Shown piece after piece: positions 52,490-62,139 of a DNA stretch of 64,000 nt (position 1 is the stretch's first letter; every line of letters begins with the position of its first letter). This DNA is from Glaciecola sp. XM2 (lineage in GTDB: Bacteria > Pseudomonadota > Gammaproteobacteria > Enterobacterales > Alteromonadaceae). Made by a program: the position numbers and the translations under genes. The notes beneath the pieces are model-generated. The model worked only from the letters and a program-made list of their open reading frames with translations, did no database searches and was not told the origin of the DNA. The stretch lies in NCBI RefSeq assembly GCF_018595715.1, contig NZ_JAHEOJ010000013.1:31679-95678 (forward strand), in the 5' to 3' direction.

Positions 52490-53071
52490 ATGAAAAACAA
52501 GTTCATGCAAGTATTATGTTCTGCCGTATTATTAGGCCTAAGCTTTACATCAAGCGCCGCTTTAGTGCTTCAAGGTGGTACAGGTACTACCGGCGTAGGT
52601 AATATAGACTTAGTATCAGGAACCGTCGTCGACGTTGCGAACGGTGCGTATTTTAGCGGTGCAACCTCTCCTGCATCAGGTTGGGTATGGGCAGAGAATG
52701 CTGACCAGTTTGATGATTTGCAATTTACGTTTACGTTCGACTTAACTGGATATGATGCCGCAACAGCCGACCTCTCTGGCCTTTGGGGAATCGACAACGT
52801 AGGTACTGTCGCTTTGAACGGCACAGTGCTGTCGTCGTTGCCAGATGTTATTACAGCTAACTTTAACTACCTTACGGCCTTCTCGGCAGATTCGACGAGT
52901 GGATTGTTTTTGGCCGGCGTAAACGTGCTTAGTTTCGATGTGGGCAATCGAGGCGGTCCAGGAGGTTTTCGTGCCTCAGTTGAAGTAAATGCTCAAGCGG
53001 TTAGTGAACCATCCGTTCTGGTTTTGCTTGGCTTATCATTTTTAGCTATTCGAAGGTTATCTAGAAAATAG
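52490..53071 (+). CDS. Exported PEP-CTERM-like protein
   Basis: A 193-residue protein with a signal peptide (about 1-24, ending SSA). The mature region is beta-rich with many Gly, Thr, Ser and Asp residues. The C-terminal SEPSVLVLLGLSFLAIRRLSRK consists of an SEP motif, a hydrophobic helix and a basic tail, the PEP-CTERM sorting architecture. Secretion and anchoring by an exosortase/archaeosortase-like system is implied, but none is seen here. A second such protein lies at 1041-1604. Mature function unknown. Confidence 0.8.
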   Translation: MKNKFMQVLCSAVLLGLSFTSSAALVLQGGTGTTGVGNIDLVSGTVVDVANGAYFSGATSPASGWVWAENADQFDDLQFTFTFDLTGYDAATADLSGLWGIDNVGTVALNGTVLSSLPDVITANFNYLTAFSADSTSGLFLAGVNVLSFDVGNRGGPGGFRASVEVNAQAVSEPSVLVLLGLSFLAIRRLSRK

Positions 53072-53077
53072 TCTTTT

Positions 53078-53254
53078 TCAAAGGAGCTTCGGCTCCTTTT
53101 TCTTTGTTCGCAACGTTGCGAACCAAAATGCTCCCTCCAATAGCACCCCAGCAACAATTAATAGGAAGATGCCCGTACTTGCGCCAATCATGTAGCAGCC
53201 AATGGCCAGCATCAATATGGTCGCTAGTATTGCCCATCTCGCTATTGTTTTCAT
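53078..53254 (-). CDS. Small two-helix membrane protein, 58 residues
   Basis: ATG at 53252-53254 (minus strand) follows GAGGG at 12 bases; the TGA is at 53078-53080. The product has two hydrophobic segments (about 7-21 and 24-47) with a basic C-terminus (TLRTKKKEPK). Its last codons and stop overlap the terminator hairpin of the convergent gene. Composition and ribosome binding site support a real gene. Function unknown. Confidence 0.6.
   Translation of the reverse strand: MKTIARWAILATILMLAIGCYMIGASTGIFLLIVAGVLLEGAFWFATLRTKKKEPKLL
53080..53105 (+). terminator. Rho-independent terminator with TTCG tetraloop
   Basis: AAAGGAGC (53080-53087), TTCG, GCTCCTTT (53092-53099), then a T-rich tract. 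A strong intrinsic terminator for the PEP-CTERM-like gene. Confidence 0.92.
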
Positions 53255-53614
53255 TTTATTAATACCCTCATTGAACTGCTAAGCACACACTTTAGTCGAC
53301 TGCCTAAATCAATACAATAGCAATGAGTATAGGTAGTGATGACGGGTATTCAACACACTGATTGTAAGAAAGTGTAAATCCGCTTAACACTTTGCATCGG
53401 TTTATACTCGGCGAAAATGGCCGCCCTAACCGACAATTGATAGTAACTAATATATTTATTTTGCTCTCAAATGTTTAGCTTCCCCCATACAAGATCAACT
53501 TACAAACTACGACTATGGTAGCAAGAACACCAGCCACACAACACAATGCATGTAAACAGGTATATATTCAATTCAATATGCTTCTCAAATACGCAAGTAT
53601 TAAAGGATTAACTT
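53255..53614. other. Intergenic promoter region upstream of the amidohydrolase
   Basis: This 360-base region separates the divergent 58-residue gene and the amidohydrolase. It is AT-rich toward the 3' end, and TTAAAGGA lies before the ATG at 53615. I see no further gene, hairpin or repeat. Confidence 0.35.
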
Positions 53615-54892
53615 ATGTCATTCAAATTTAGTATCAGCCTATCAGTGATCTTCCTATTACTCGCCCAGAGCGCTGTGGCGCAAATAATAGTAGTAAAAGC
53701 AAACAACATGCTGGATGTAAGAAGTGGGAAAATAGTCTCGCCGGCGGTAATTTTGGTCAAAGATGGCGTGATTGAATCAGTCAACCCATCTAGCCTGCCT
53801 TCAGGTGCTCAAATAATCGATTTAGGTAACCAAACGCTCTTACCCGGCCTGATAGATATGCACACGCATATCACCGGTGATTATTTTACCGGTGATGAGT
53901 GGACCACAGCGGCAGTTCGTCAAACGGCGCCCGACTGGGCGCTGCAAGGTGTCAGATTTGCGCGAGAAATTCTAGAGAATGGCTTTACCACAGTACGTGA
54001 TGTTGGCGCACAGCCTGGCTTTCCTGATGTGGCTTTGATGCGAGCCATAGAAGCCGGTCATATGCCAGGCCCAGATATTTGGCCCGCGGGACATGCGATA
54101 TCGATTACCGGTGGACATTGCGATTGGACAGGCTTTGCACCTGGTGTAATGGAGTTAGGGCCTGAGGCAGGTATTGCCGATGGCGTTGATGAGGCGATGA
54201 AAGCTGTTCGCTATCAGGCCAAACATGGTGTGCGCGTGATTAAGATCTGCGCGACCGGCGGCGTGTTTTCATTTTCACAAAACGCTGAAATAGGCGCTCA
54301 GCAATACACACTTGAAGAGCTTGAAGCAATTGTGCATGAGGCCCATAAACTAGGCTTAAAAGTAGCCGCTCATGCCCACGGCACAGATGGCATCAATGCA
54401 GCTATTAGAGCGGGTGTAGACTCAATTGAACACGGGTCAATTTTATCTGACGAGTCAATCGATTTGATGAAAGAGCGTGGCACGTTTTTAGTACCTCAAG
54501 CCTATTTAAACGAATTTGAACTTGCACCCGACACGCCACCCGCCACTGTCGCAAAAAATGAGTATCTGAAGCCGTTGGTCACCAGAAGCTTCAAGCTAGC
54601 GTATGAGGCAGGTGTTAACATGGCATTTGGATCAGACAATGGTGTATTTCCACACAGAGATACACCGCTTGAATTTGAGGCCCTGATACGTATGGGTATT
54701 TCCGAAATAGACGCTTTGAGAATGGCCACTATTCACGCAACAAAGCTCCTTGGCGTAGACGATAGAGGGGAGCTTTCGGCTGGAAAGCGAGCCGATATTA
54801 TCGCCATACCGGGTAACCCGCTAAATGATATTAGTGAGATGCGGTCAGTTTCGTTTGTTATGAAACAGGGTGTTATCTATAAGCAATTATGA
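53615..54892 (+). CDS. Secreted amidohydrolase (COG1228, prolidase/Xaa-Arg dipeptidase-like)
   Basis: A 425-residue metal-dependent hydrolase with a signal peptide (about 1-22). The metal site is seen as the HTH motif in DMHTHITGD, the carboxylated-Lys candidate in VIKICATGG, AAHAHGTDGI, SIEHGS and the Asp in AFGSDNGVF. The family includes imidazolonepropionase-like and dipeptidase enzymes, some of which split Xaa-Arg or Xaa-Lys dipeptides. With a cyanophycinase nearby, hydrolysis of Asp-Arg is an attractive possibility (inference). Monocistronic. Confidence 0.88.
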   Translation: MSFKFSISLSVIFLLLAQSAVAQIIVVKANNMLDVRSGKIVSPAVILVKDGVIESVNPSSLPSGAQIIDLGNQTLLPGLIDMHTHITGDYFTGDEWTTAAVRQTAPDWALQGVRFAREILENGFTTVRDVGAQPGFPDVALMRAIEAGHMPGPDIWPAGHAISITGGHCDWTGFAPGVMELGPEAGIADGVDEAMKAVRYQAKHGVRVIKICATGGVFSFSQNAEIGAQQYTLEELEAIVHEAHKLGLKVAAHAHGTDGINAAIRAGVDSIEHGSILSDESIDLMKERGTFLVPQAYLNEFELAPDTPPATVAKNEYLKPLVTRSFKLAYEAGVNMAFGSDNGVFPHRDTPLEFEALIRMGISEIDALRMATIHATKLLGVDDRGELSAGKRADIIAIPGNPLNDISEMRSVSFVMKQGVIYKQL

Positions 54893-54963
54893 AGAGCTCG
54901 TTGATTTCTTATACTTGTTTATACGCTCGCGTCATCTGCTTAATAGTGTTCAGCAAATGACAC

Positions 54964-55788
54964 CTATGCTTTAGACCCAATCTGCTTTTTGATGGTTTTT
55001 AAAAACGCTTTGGTTAGTAACCTCTCATATAGCGATGGGATAAAGCGTTTTAAACGCCACAGGCGGCGTTCTGTTTTATGCGTCAGCAACATTAGCTTAT
55101 TGCTTTGGATTTGCTTATCAATCATTGCCGCAACATCTGCAGCAGTGATGGTAGATTTTGCCATTTCTCGGTCTACAAAGGCTTTTGCTTTGGGATTGCC
55201 TTGCATAGAGTCAGTCAAGTTGGTTTTAAAAAACGCAGGGCACACTGCATGCACGCTCACGTTGTAGGCACATAATTCAAAACGAACCGTTTCACTTAGT
55301 GCAATCACTGCTGCCTTCGATGCATTATAAGCGCCAGAATTGGGTGGTGTGAGTATTCCTGCCATAGAAGCAATGTTTACAATGGCCCCAGATTGCTGAT
55401 GCTTAAACAACTGAGCAAACACCTTGCAACCTCTCACAACGCCCATTAAATTCACGTCTAACACCTTATGCCATGCGTCTAATTCAACACTGCCGATATC
55501 GCCATAAGTGCCCGCCACTCCGGCGTTGTTTACCAATATGTCGACACCACCAAATTGCTCTTCCAAGCTTTTGCGGGCTTCGACTAAGCTCTCTTCTGAG
55601 GTTGTATCGCACACAAGCGCAAGCACATCGGATGTTAACTCACGTAACTCACTCTCGGTGGCATTGAGGTTTGGCTGCGAAATATCACCAATGGCAACGG
55701 CATATCCTTGCTTCGCGTAGTGTATCGCGATGGCCTTACCTAAACCGCTTGCGCCACCTGTAATAAAAATACGTTTATTAATCGTCAT
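54964..55788 (-). CDS. Short-chain dehydrogenase/reductase
   Basis: A 274-residue SDR with TGGASGLG (about 11-18), NNAG (about 88), the catalytic Ser in NIASMAGI and YNASK. The C-terminus has a basic, hydrophobic extension (LWRLKRFIPSLYERLL) typical of SDRs acting on lipid-like substrates. It stands convergent to the amidohydrolase and has no obvious partner. Substrate unknown. Confidence 0.92.
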   Translation of the reverse strand: MTINKRIFITGGASGLGKAIAIHYAKQGYAVAIGDISQPNLNATESELRELTSDVLALVCDTTSEESLVEARKSLEEQFGGVDILVNNAGVAGTYGDIGSVELDAWHKVLDVNLMGVVRGCKVFAQLFKHQQSGAIVNIASMAGILTPPNSGAYNASKAAVIALSETVRFELCAYNVSVHAVCPAFFKTNLTDSMQGNPKAKAFVDREMAKSTITAADVAAMIDKQIQSNKLMLLTHKTERRLWRLKRFIPSLYERLLTKAFLKTIKKQIGSKA

Positions 55789-55941
55789 CTGTACTGCCCT
55801 TACCTAAATTACATGCCTTTGACATTTGATTTTAATATATATGCTTGCAGGAATTTTTGTAGTGCTCTCACTGGCACTGGCGAACAGCATACACGTCAGC
55901 ATATTGTCCTAAATGATAATACAGGGAGGCTATTACCTCGT

Positions 55942-55983
55942 CGCAAGCAACTTGCGTAATGACTACGCACAGATCATGATCTG
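55942..55983. promoter_or_regulatory. Two dyads in the divergent promoter region before the DUF418 gene
   Basis: CGCAAG-CAA-CTTGCG (55942-55956) and the perfect palindrome CAGATCATGATCTG (55970-55983) lie between the divergent SDR and DUF418 genes. They look like regulator sites. The rest of 55789-56139 shows no gene. Confidence 0.45.
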
Positions 55984-56139
55984 GTATCAAACTAAATACA
56001 CCATCCGCCAACAAACTATTTTCAGCTCAATGAATAAACACTAGCTTTCTGATTGAAAAGTAAACAAAATGTAAGAGCGATGGAATATAGCGCGGATAAA
56101 AAGTAACTTTCTACTCAATATACCTACGAAGGATTGACC

Positions 56140-57363
56140 ATGCTAAAGAGTGAGAGCAGACCCGAAACATCGCGCCATGACGTACTCGATGCGTTAAGAG
56201 GCTTCGCATTATTTGGGATCTTCTTTGCGAATATCCCCTTTTTCGCAGGCTGGCTGTTTGTTGATAATGATGCAAAGCTAAACATTGCGGGTGCAGAACT
56301 TTACGATTCGTTTATGTTATTTTTCATCGACGGACGCTTTTACACGATTTTTTCATTTCTGTTTGGCTTGGGATTTGCTCTGCAGCTCTCAAGGCTTCAA
56401 GCCAAAGCAAGTGATCACGCAAACTATATTTACCTTAGACGGTTGGGTATTTTATTAATCATCGGCTTGCTGCATCATTTCGTTTTTTGGGCGGGTGATA
56501 TTCTCACTTTATACGCCGTATTAGGCTTTGCATTATTCTTCGTACGTCATCTAAGTGATACCAAGATACTCTATTTGGCGGCGGCGTTCTTTTTAGTGCC
56601 AGTGATTGGCTATTGGGCTTTTTGGACGCTAGATATTAACCCATCACTTGGTTTGTATGAGCTGACAGGGCAATTTGTGAGTGGTCAAGCAAATGCTGGC
56701 AGTTTTCTCGCGGGCTTTTATGAGGTGGTGTATACGACCGACTTGTTAAGGTTTTTTGAATTAAATACCCAACTCGGCACAGGCAGAATAGGCTATTACT
56801 TCGATACCTGGAGGATTCCTAAAGTATTTGCCGTCATGTTACTGGGCATGTGGGCAGGCCGTCGTTTAGTGACTAATCATTTGTTTAACGATGAAAAGTT
56901 GATCAACAGAACCATTGTGATTGGACTAATTATTGGGCTGCCTTCTAGTATCGCGTATAGTACCTTGTCTGGTTTAAATTCGTTTCAGCCCCATTCAACC
57001 GAAGGGTATATCTCTGTTATAGCCTATACACTAGCAGTATTCCCGCTGGGATTTGCCTACATCGCTTTGTTTGTAAAGCTTTGGAACAACAACAGCGGTC
57101 TACTAAAGATGTTCGCTTCTCCAGGGCGAATGGCACTCACCAATTATCTGATGCAAACCGTTTTGGGGATTAGCATTTTCTATGGGATAGGCTTTGGCTT
57201 AGCAATTCAGTATGGCCCCGCTTCGTTTGTTTTGATTGCGATATTGATTTTCGTTTTACAAGTTATTCTCTCAAATATATGGCTCAAGCATTTCCAATTT
57301 GGGCCCGTTGAATGGCTTTGGAGGGTCCTCACTTATGGTCAATGGTTCAAATTGAAGCGTTGA
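56140..57363 (+). CDS. DUF418/YeiB-family membrane protein
   Basis: A 407-residue polytopic protein. ATG 56140 follows GAAGGA at good spacing. The N-terminal signature VLDALRGFALFGIFFANIP (about 15-33) and the C-terminal DUF418 segment with GRMALTNYLMQTVLGI are diagnostic. About ten TM helices. The family is found next to various transporters and may be acyltransferase-3-like in fold; the function is unknown. It lies 139 bases upstream of the RND exporter operon. Confidence 0.9.
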   Translation: MLKSESRPETSRHDVLDALRGFALFGIFFANIPFFAGWLFVDNDAKLNIAGAELYDSFMLFFIDGRFYTIFSFLFGLGFALQLSRLQAKASDHANYIYLRRLGILLIIGLLHHFVFWAGDILTLYAVLGFALFFVRHLSDTKILYLAAAFFLVPVIGYWAFWTLDINPSLGLYELTGQFVSGQANAGSFLAGFYEVVYTTDLLRFFELNTQLGTGRIGYYFDTWRIPKVFAVMLLGMWAGRRLVTNHLFNDEKLINRTIVIGLIIGLPSSIAYSTLSGLNSFQPHSTEGYISVIAYTLAVFPLGFAYIALFVKLWNNNSGLLKMFASPGRMALTNYLMQTVLGISIFYGIGFGLAIQYGPASFVLIAILIFVLQVILSNIWLKHFQFGPVEWLWRVLTYGQWFKLKR

Positions 57364-57502
57364 GTCACCCCTTGCACGCGCGCTTATTAAATGCAGCGCA
57401 TAAACACATGATTGTAAAAGAAGAAGAGCACAACACCTGTTCGTAAATTTTGGCTTAATTTTTGTATTAGAGCATTTAACTGATATAAAAAAGCTAACAA
57501 AT

Positions 57503-60055
57503 ATGAAGCAAATAACGGAACATCTTGTACATTTTTGTACGCAAAAACCTAAATTGGTATATGCCATATTATTGGTTTTAGCGGTCGCATTTACGGCTCA
57601 AATTCCGCGCATACAAATCGACACAGACCCAGAGAATATGCTGGATGCAGCCCATCCAGCTAGGGTGTTTCACAACCAAGTAAAAGCTGACTTTGCAATG
57701 CATGATGCGATCGTAGTCGGTGTAGTAGATGATGCGAGTAAACAAGGTGTTTTTACCCCTGCCCTGCTGACTGACATTTATGACATAACTGAGTCAATAT
57801 TGTCAATTGATGGCGTTGTATCGGCTGATCTGATGTCCATTTCGACGGTTGATAATATTACGCAATCTGCCCCAGGCACCATCCGTTTTGAATGGATGAT
57901 GGACAAACCACCTGAAACCATAGCGCAAAGCGAAGCAATTCAAGCGTCTTTGGCTAGGCTACCGTTATTGCAAGACACCCTAGCCTCTACAAACGGAAAG
58001 GCCGCTGCGATTTATGTACCTATCATTGATAAGAATCAGAGTTATCAAATTGCTGAACAGATTCGAGTTGAAATCAATCGGCTGGAAGATACTGCAGACT
58101 GGTACATTACAGGTTTACCTGTGGCTGAAGATCAATTTGGCTTTGAGATGTTTATTCAAATGGGGATCTCAGCTCCTCTAGCCGGACTCACAATCTTTGT
58201 CTTATTGTTTGTGTTTTTTAGAAATATTCCTTTGATTATTGCACCAATGATTGTCGCAATGGCGACCGTCATGATCACCATGGGAGCGCTTATTGGGCTT
58301 GGATACACGGTGCACATCATGTCCTCTATGATTGCAATATTTTTAATGCCAATCGCAGTGGTCGATTCGGTGCATATTTTGTCTGAATTTAGTGATCGCT
58401 ATAAGCCAGGAGAAGATTTACAAGCAACCATTGAAGAGGTCATTGGGCATCTGTTTACGCCGATGCTTTATACCTCAATCACATCATCGGTAGGTTTCTA
58501 TTCACTAATGTTAACGCCTATTCCGCCGGTACAGATTTTTGGTGCCTTTGTGGGTAGCGGCATCTTATTAGCGTTTGTGATCACCATCACATTTATGCCC
58601 GCCTACCTTAGCCGCATGAATACAGCGTCATTGAACAAGCTCCAAGAGGTCATGCATGACAGCCAAGGCGGCAGTAAAATTGCTCAGTTTGCGAAGTCTT
58701 TAGGCCGCGTAGCAATGCGATTCAAAGGGTTATTGATTGTAGGCTTTGCTAGCGTATTCGTAGTATCTGCTTGGGGCATTACGCAAATACAGATTAACGA
58801 CAACCCCGTACGTTGGTTTAAACAAGATCACGAAATTCGTGTGGCCGATAAAGTGCTAAATGAAAATTTTGCAGGAACGTACGATGCCTATATTGTTTTG
58901 AATACTGAAAATAGGCTTGTGCCCATAACAGACATTATGCAGCAGGAATTGCCGAGTAGTCTAATAGCATGGTCAGCGGAGCAAAACGCGATACTTTCAG
59001 ACCAGCCACTTAGCGAACAATATCAACAATTGATTATCAATATAGAAGATAAGCTTTTTAATGATGTGACCAATGAAGAAGATGATTACTTAAATGCACT
59101 TATTGGCCGAGTAGAAACCAGCTTAAGTAAGTCAAAAGCTTTTCAATCGCCAAACTTACTGAGCTATATCTCTGAATTGCAGGCATATCTGCAAGCATCT
59201 GGTTTGGTCGGCAAATCTAACTCGTTAGCAGATGTAACCAAAGTCGTGAATCGAGAGCTTCGCTCTGGTGAACAAAAAGACTACCAAATTCCCAATTCGC
59301 CGCAAGCTGTGGCGCAAACCCTTTTGCAATATCAATCCTCACATCGTCCTGACGATTTATGGCACTTTGTTACGCCAGACTACCAACAATCCTTAATTTG
59401 GTTGCAATTAACCTCTGGTGATAACCAAGACATGACCAAAATCATAAGCTTGGTAGATGATTATCTTGTGCAAAATCCTCTACCCGACGGCGTTAATTTG
59501 GGTTGGGCAGGTAAGGCCTATATCAACGTGATATGGCAAGACAACATGGTGGCAGGCATGCTCAGTAGCTTGATCAGTGCCTTTGTTATTGTGTTTATTA
59601 TGATGACGCTGCTGTTTCGTTCTATCATATTTGGCTTGCTGGCAATGCTGCCGCTTACCATTACCATCACTTTTATCTACGGGCTAATAGGCATTATCGG
59701 CAAAGACTACGATATGCCAATAGCGGTGCTATCGGCCCTGACGTTGGGCTTGTCAGTAGACTTTGCCATCCACTTTTTAGAGCGTGCACGAGAAGTATTT
59801 AAACAAACACAAAACGTTAAACACACCTTTGCTTTGATGTTTGATGAGCCCGCTACCGCAATTACGCGCAACGCTTTGGTCATTGCGCTTGGGTTCACCC
59901 CTTTGTTGTTTGCTCCTTTAGTGCCTTACATCACCGTGGGTGTTTTCTTAGCGAGCATCATGGCGATTTCAGCCTTAGTCACCCTACTCATTTTGCCTGC
60001 GGTAATGACCATAAGTAAAAGCATCGTATTTAAGCCTCAAACGAAAGGAGTTTGA
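57503..60055 (+). CDS. RND superfamily exporter (MMPL-type)
   Basis: An 850-residue exporter with 12 TM helices in two symmetric halves. The MMPL-type segments FLMPIAVVDSVHILSEFSDR (about 275-294) and the matching LTLGLSVDFAIHFLERAREV near residue 755 carry the conserved Asp of the proton relay. Periplasmic loops of about 200 and 280 residues lie between TM1-2 and TM7-8. Such proteins export or transport lipids, sterols or hopanoids. The next genes encode a LolA-like protein and an outer-membrane barrel, suggesting a lipid path to the outer membrane. The TGA falls just before the next ATG. Confidence 0.9.
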   Translation: MKQITEHLVHFCTQKPKLVYAILLVLAVAFTAQIPRIQIDTDPENMLDAAHPARVFHNQVKADFAMHDAIVVGVVDDASKQGVFTPALLTDIYDITESILSIDGVVSADLMSISTVDNITQSAPGTIRFEWMMDKPPETIAQSEAIQASLARLPLLQDTLASTNGKAAAIYVPIIDKNQSYQIAEQIRVEINRLEDTADWYITGLPVAEDQFGFEMFIQMGISAPLAGLTIFVLLFVFFRNIPLIIAPMIVAMATVMITMGALIGLGYTVHIMSSMIAIFLMPIAVVDSVHILSEFSDRYKPGEDLQATIEEVIGHLFTPMLYTSITSSVGFYSLMLTPIPPVQIFGAFVGSGILLAFVITITFMPAYLSRMNTASLNKLQEVMHDSQGGSKIAQFAKSLGRVAMRFKGLLIVGFASVFVVSAWGITQIQINDNPVRWFKQDHEIRVADKVLNENFAGTYDAYIVLNTENRLVPITDIMQQELPSSLIAWSAEQNAILSDQPLSEQYQQLIINIEDKLFNDVTNEEDDYLNALIGRVETSLSKSKAFQSPNLLSYISELQAYLQASGLVGKSNSLADVTKVVNRELRSGEQKDYQIPNSPQAVAQTLLQYQSSHRPDDLWHFVTPDYQQSLIWLQLTSGDNQDMTKIISLVDDYLVQNPLPDGVNLGWAGKAYINVIWQDNMVAGMLSSLISAFVIVFIMMTLLFRSIIFGLLAMLPLTITITFIYGLIGIIGKDYDMPIAVLSALTLGLSVDFAIHFLERAREVFKQTQNVKHTFALMFDEPATAITRNALVIALGFTPLLFAPLVPYITVGVFLASIMAISALVTLLILPAVMTISKSIVFKPQTKGV

Positions 60056-60057
60056 TC

Positions 60058-60837
60058 ATGTTAAAAAGTATTTTGAGCGTAATTGCCCTTAGCGTCACAA
60101 TGCAGGTTGGCGCGGTTGATGTGGATGCAATTATTCAGCAATCTGAAAAAGTCGCATACTACAGCGGACAAGATGGGCGTTCGGATGCGCGGATGATGAT
60201 TGTAGATTCACAAGGACGCAAGCAGATGCGTCAGTTTACGATTTTACGCCGCGATATTGAAGATAATGGCGACCAGCAAATGATGGTCTTTTTCTCCCGC
60301 CCATCGGATGTAAAAGACACCGTATTTAGAGTTGAGAAAAAGGCAAACCTCGACACCGATGATGACCGTTGGCTTTACCTACCTGCACTGGACTTAGTCA
60401 AACGTATTTCAGCGGGTGACAAACGTACTTCTTTTGTAGGGTCACACTTTTTCTATGAAGACGTGTCGGGCCGAGCCATTCTAGAAGACAACTTTAGCCT
60501 TCAAGAAGAAACCGATAGTGCTTACGTGTTAAAGGCCACGCCAAAAGCGCCTGACAGTGTTGAATTTGATCATTACGTGGTCACCATCGATAAAAATACC
60601 ATGCTACCGATGCTGATTGATTTTTTTAAGAATGATAACAACTACAGACGTGTCGAAGCGGTGTCAGTTGAGAATATCCAAGGCTTTCCTACTGTGGTGC
60701 GCTCTAAAGTGAGTGATCTTAGTAGCGGTGCATATACCTTGATGGAGTTTCGCAACATATCCTACGACATAGGGTTAACTGACGACATCTTTAGTGAGCG
60801 CAGTTTACGCAACCCGCCAAGAGAGTGGCTTAATTAA
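60058..60837 (+). CDS. LolA-like outer-membrane lipoprotein-sorting protein
   Basis: A 259-residue periplasmic protein. ATG 60058 follows AAGGAG at correct spacing. The signal peptide is about 1-21. The body has the unclosed-barrel pattern of LolA-like proteins (for example WLYLPALDLVKRISAGDKRT, about 100-119, and GSHFFYEDVSGR). This subfamily accompanies MMPL-type RND exporters and probably carries a lipid across the periplasm. It starts 2 bases after the exporter stop and its own stop precedes the next ATG by one base. Confidence 0.87.
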   Translation: MLKSILSVIALSVTMQVGAVDVDAIIQQSEKVAYYSGQDGRSDARMMIVDSQGRKQMRQFTILRRDIEDNGDQQMMVFFSRPSDVKDTVFRVEKKANLDTDDDRWLYLPALDLVKRISAGDKRTSFVGSHFFYEDVSGRAILEDNFSLQEETDSAYVLKATPKAPDSVEFDHYVVTIDKNTMLPMLIDFFKNDNNYRRVEAVSVENIQGFPTVVRSKVSDLSSGAYTLMEFRNISYDIGLTDDIFSERSLRNPPREWLN

Positions 60838-60838
60838 T

Positions 60839-62125
60839 ATGCAGCGTCGTATGTTGGCATTGATGCCTTTACTAATGCTTTTTTACAGTTCGGCTCACTC
60901 GCAAGATGACGAATGGGCCATGGATGACTGGGGCGAAGAGATATCAGAAGAAAGTGCTTTTACAGGCTTTTTTGAAGTCGCTTTAGGCGCTCGCCTATCC
61001 TCTGACCCCGTGATCAGCAGTGATAAAACCCTCGCAGATTTGCGCGCCCAAGTGCAATGGGATAAAGACTTTAGCCGCTCAAGTATCGAGTTTACTGGCG
61101 ATATCTATTACGACGGTGTACTTGATCAAACGCGCGTGCAAATACGCGAGCTTGCATGGCAAGGCAACCTCGGTGCTCTTGGAGACTGGGGCAGTAAATT
61201 TGATCTCAAAGTCGGCCAGCAAATTCTCACTTGGGGCACCGGCGATTACGTTTTTTTAAACGATTTGTTTCCAAAGGATTTTCAATCATTCTTTGCAGGA
61301 CGAGACGATGATTACCTCAAAGCCCCATCACTTTCAGCCAAAGTATCAGGCTTTTTTGATTGGGCAAATATCGACTTTGTTGTTACCCCCGAGTTTACCC
61401 CAGACAACTACATCAACGGCGACTACTTCTCATTTTTCTCGCCCATTTTTGGCAATAATATCGCGCCTGGCTTTAATGTAAAGCAAGCAAAATCACCAGA
61501 ATATGCGCTGCGAATCTATAAGAGCATAAATGCCGTCGATTATGCCTTTTATGCATACAAAGGCTTCCACAAATCCCCATCTGCTTTTAACGAACTGGGT
61601 GAACCAAGCTTCAGCGAACTCGAAGTTTATGGTGCCAGTGCTATCACTACATTTGCCAGTGGTTTGTTAAACGTAGAGATAGCCTATTATGACTCCCTTG
61701 AAGATCAACAAGGCATTAACCCGCTCATATCTAATAGTCAAACACGCTACTTAGTGGGTTATGAACAAGAACTGGTAAAAAATCTAACCGGCTCGCTGCA
61801 GTGGTACGTAGAGCGAACAAGTGATTACGGTCGCTTGCAAGATAATTCATTCAACCCAATTTTTGAACCTAATGAAAATCGAACGGTATTGACGCAACGC
61901 CTTAACTATAGAGCTTTGCAGCAAACCCTTACGCTGAATCTGTTTAATTTTTATTCAACAAGTGATGATGATGGATATCTGAAGTTCAATGTCGATTATA
62001 GCCCCGTTGATCAGTGGAAACTGTCGGCGGGCTTCAATGTGTTTTACGGAGAAGAGCCTTATACGTTCTTCAATCAGTTTGAAGATGCGAGCAATCTGTT
62101 TGCTCGGTTTAAGTACTACTATTAA
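60839..62125 (+). CDS. Outer-membrane beta-barrel protein (DUF1302-like)
   Basis: A 428-residue protein. The ATG at 60839 immediately follows the LolA-like stop and gives a compact signal peptide (ending AHSQ). The N-terminus is very acidic (DDEWAMDDWGEE). The barrel shows LKVGQQILTWGTGDYVFLND, characteristic of DUF1302-like outer-membrane proteins, and ends in an aromatic strand (LFARFKYYY). It should be the outer-membrane end of the RND/LolA-like lipid pathway. Confidence 0.82.
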   Translation: MQRRMLALMPLLMLFYSSAHSQDDEWAMDDWGEEISEESAFTGFFEVALGARLSSDPVISSDKTLADLRAQVQWDKDFSRSSIEFTGDIYYDGVLDQTRVQIRELAWQGNLGALGDWGSKFDLKVGQQILTWGTGDYVFLNDLFPKDFQSFFAGRDDDYLKAPSLSAKVSGFFDWANIDFVVTPEFTPDNYINGDYFSFFSPIFGNNIAPGFNVKQAKSPEYALRIYKSINAVDYAFYAYKGFHKSPSAFNELGEPSFSELEVYGASAITTFASGLLNVEIAYYDSLEDQQGINPLISNSQTRYLVGYEQELVKNLTGSLQWYVERTSDYGRLQDNSFNPIFEPNENRTVLTQRLNYRALQQTLTLNLFNFYSTSDDDGYLKFNVDYSPVDQWKLSAGFNVFYGEEPYTFFNQFEDASNLFARFKYYY

Positions 62126-62139
62126 CAAGAGAGGAAATT

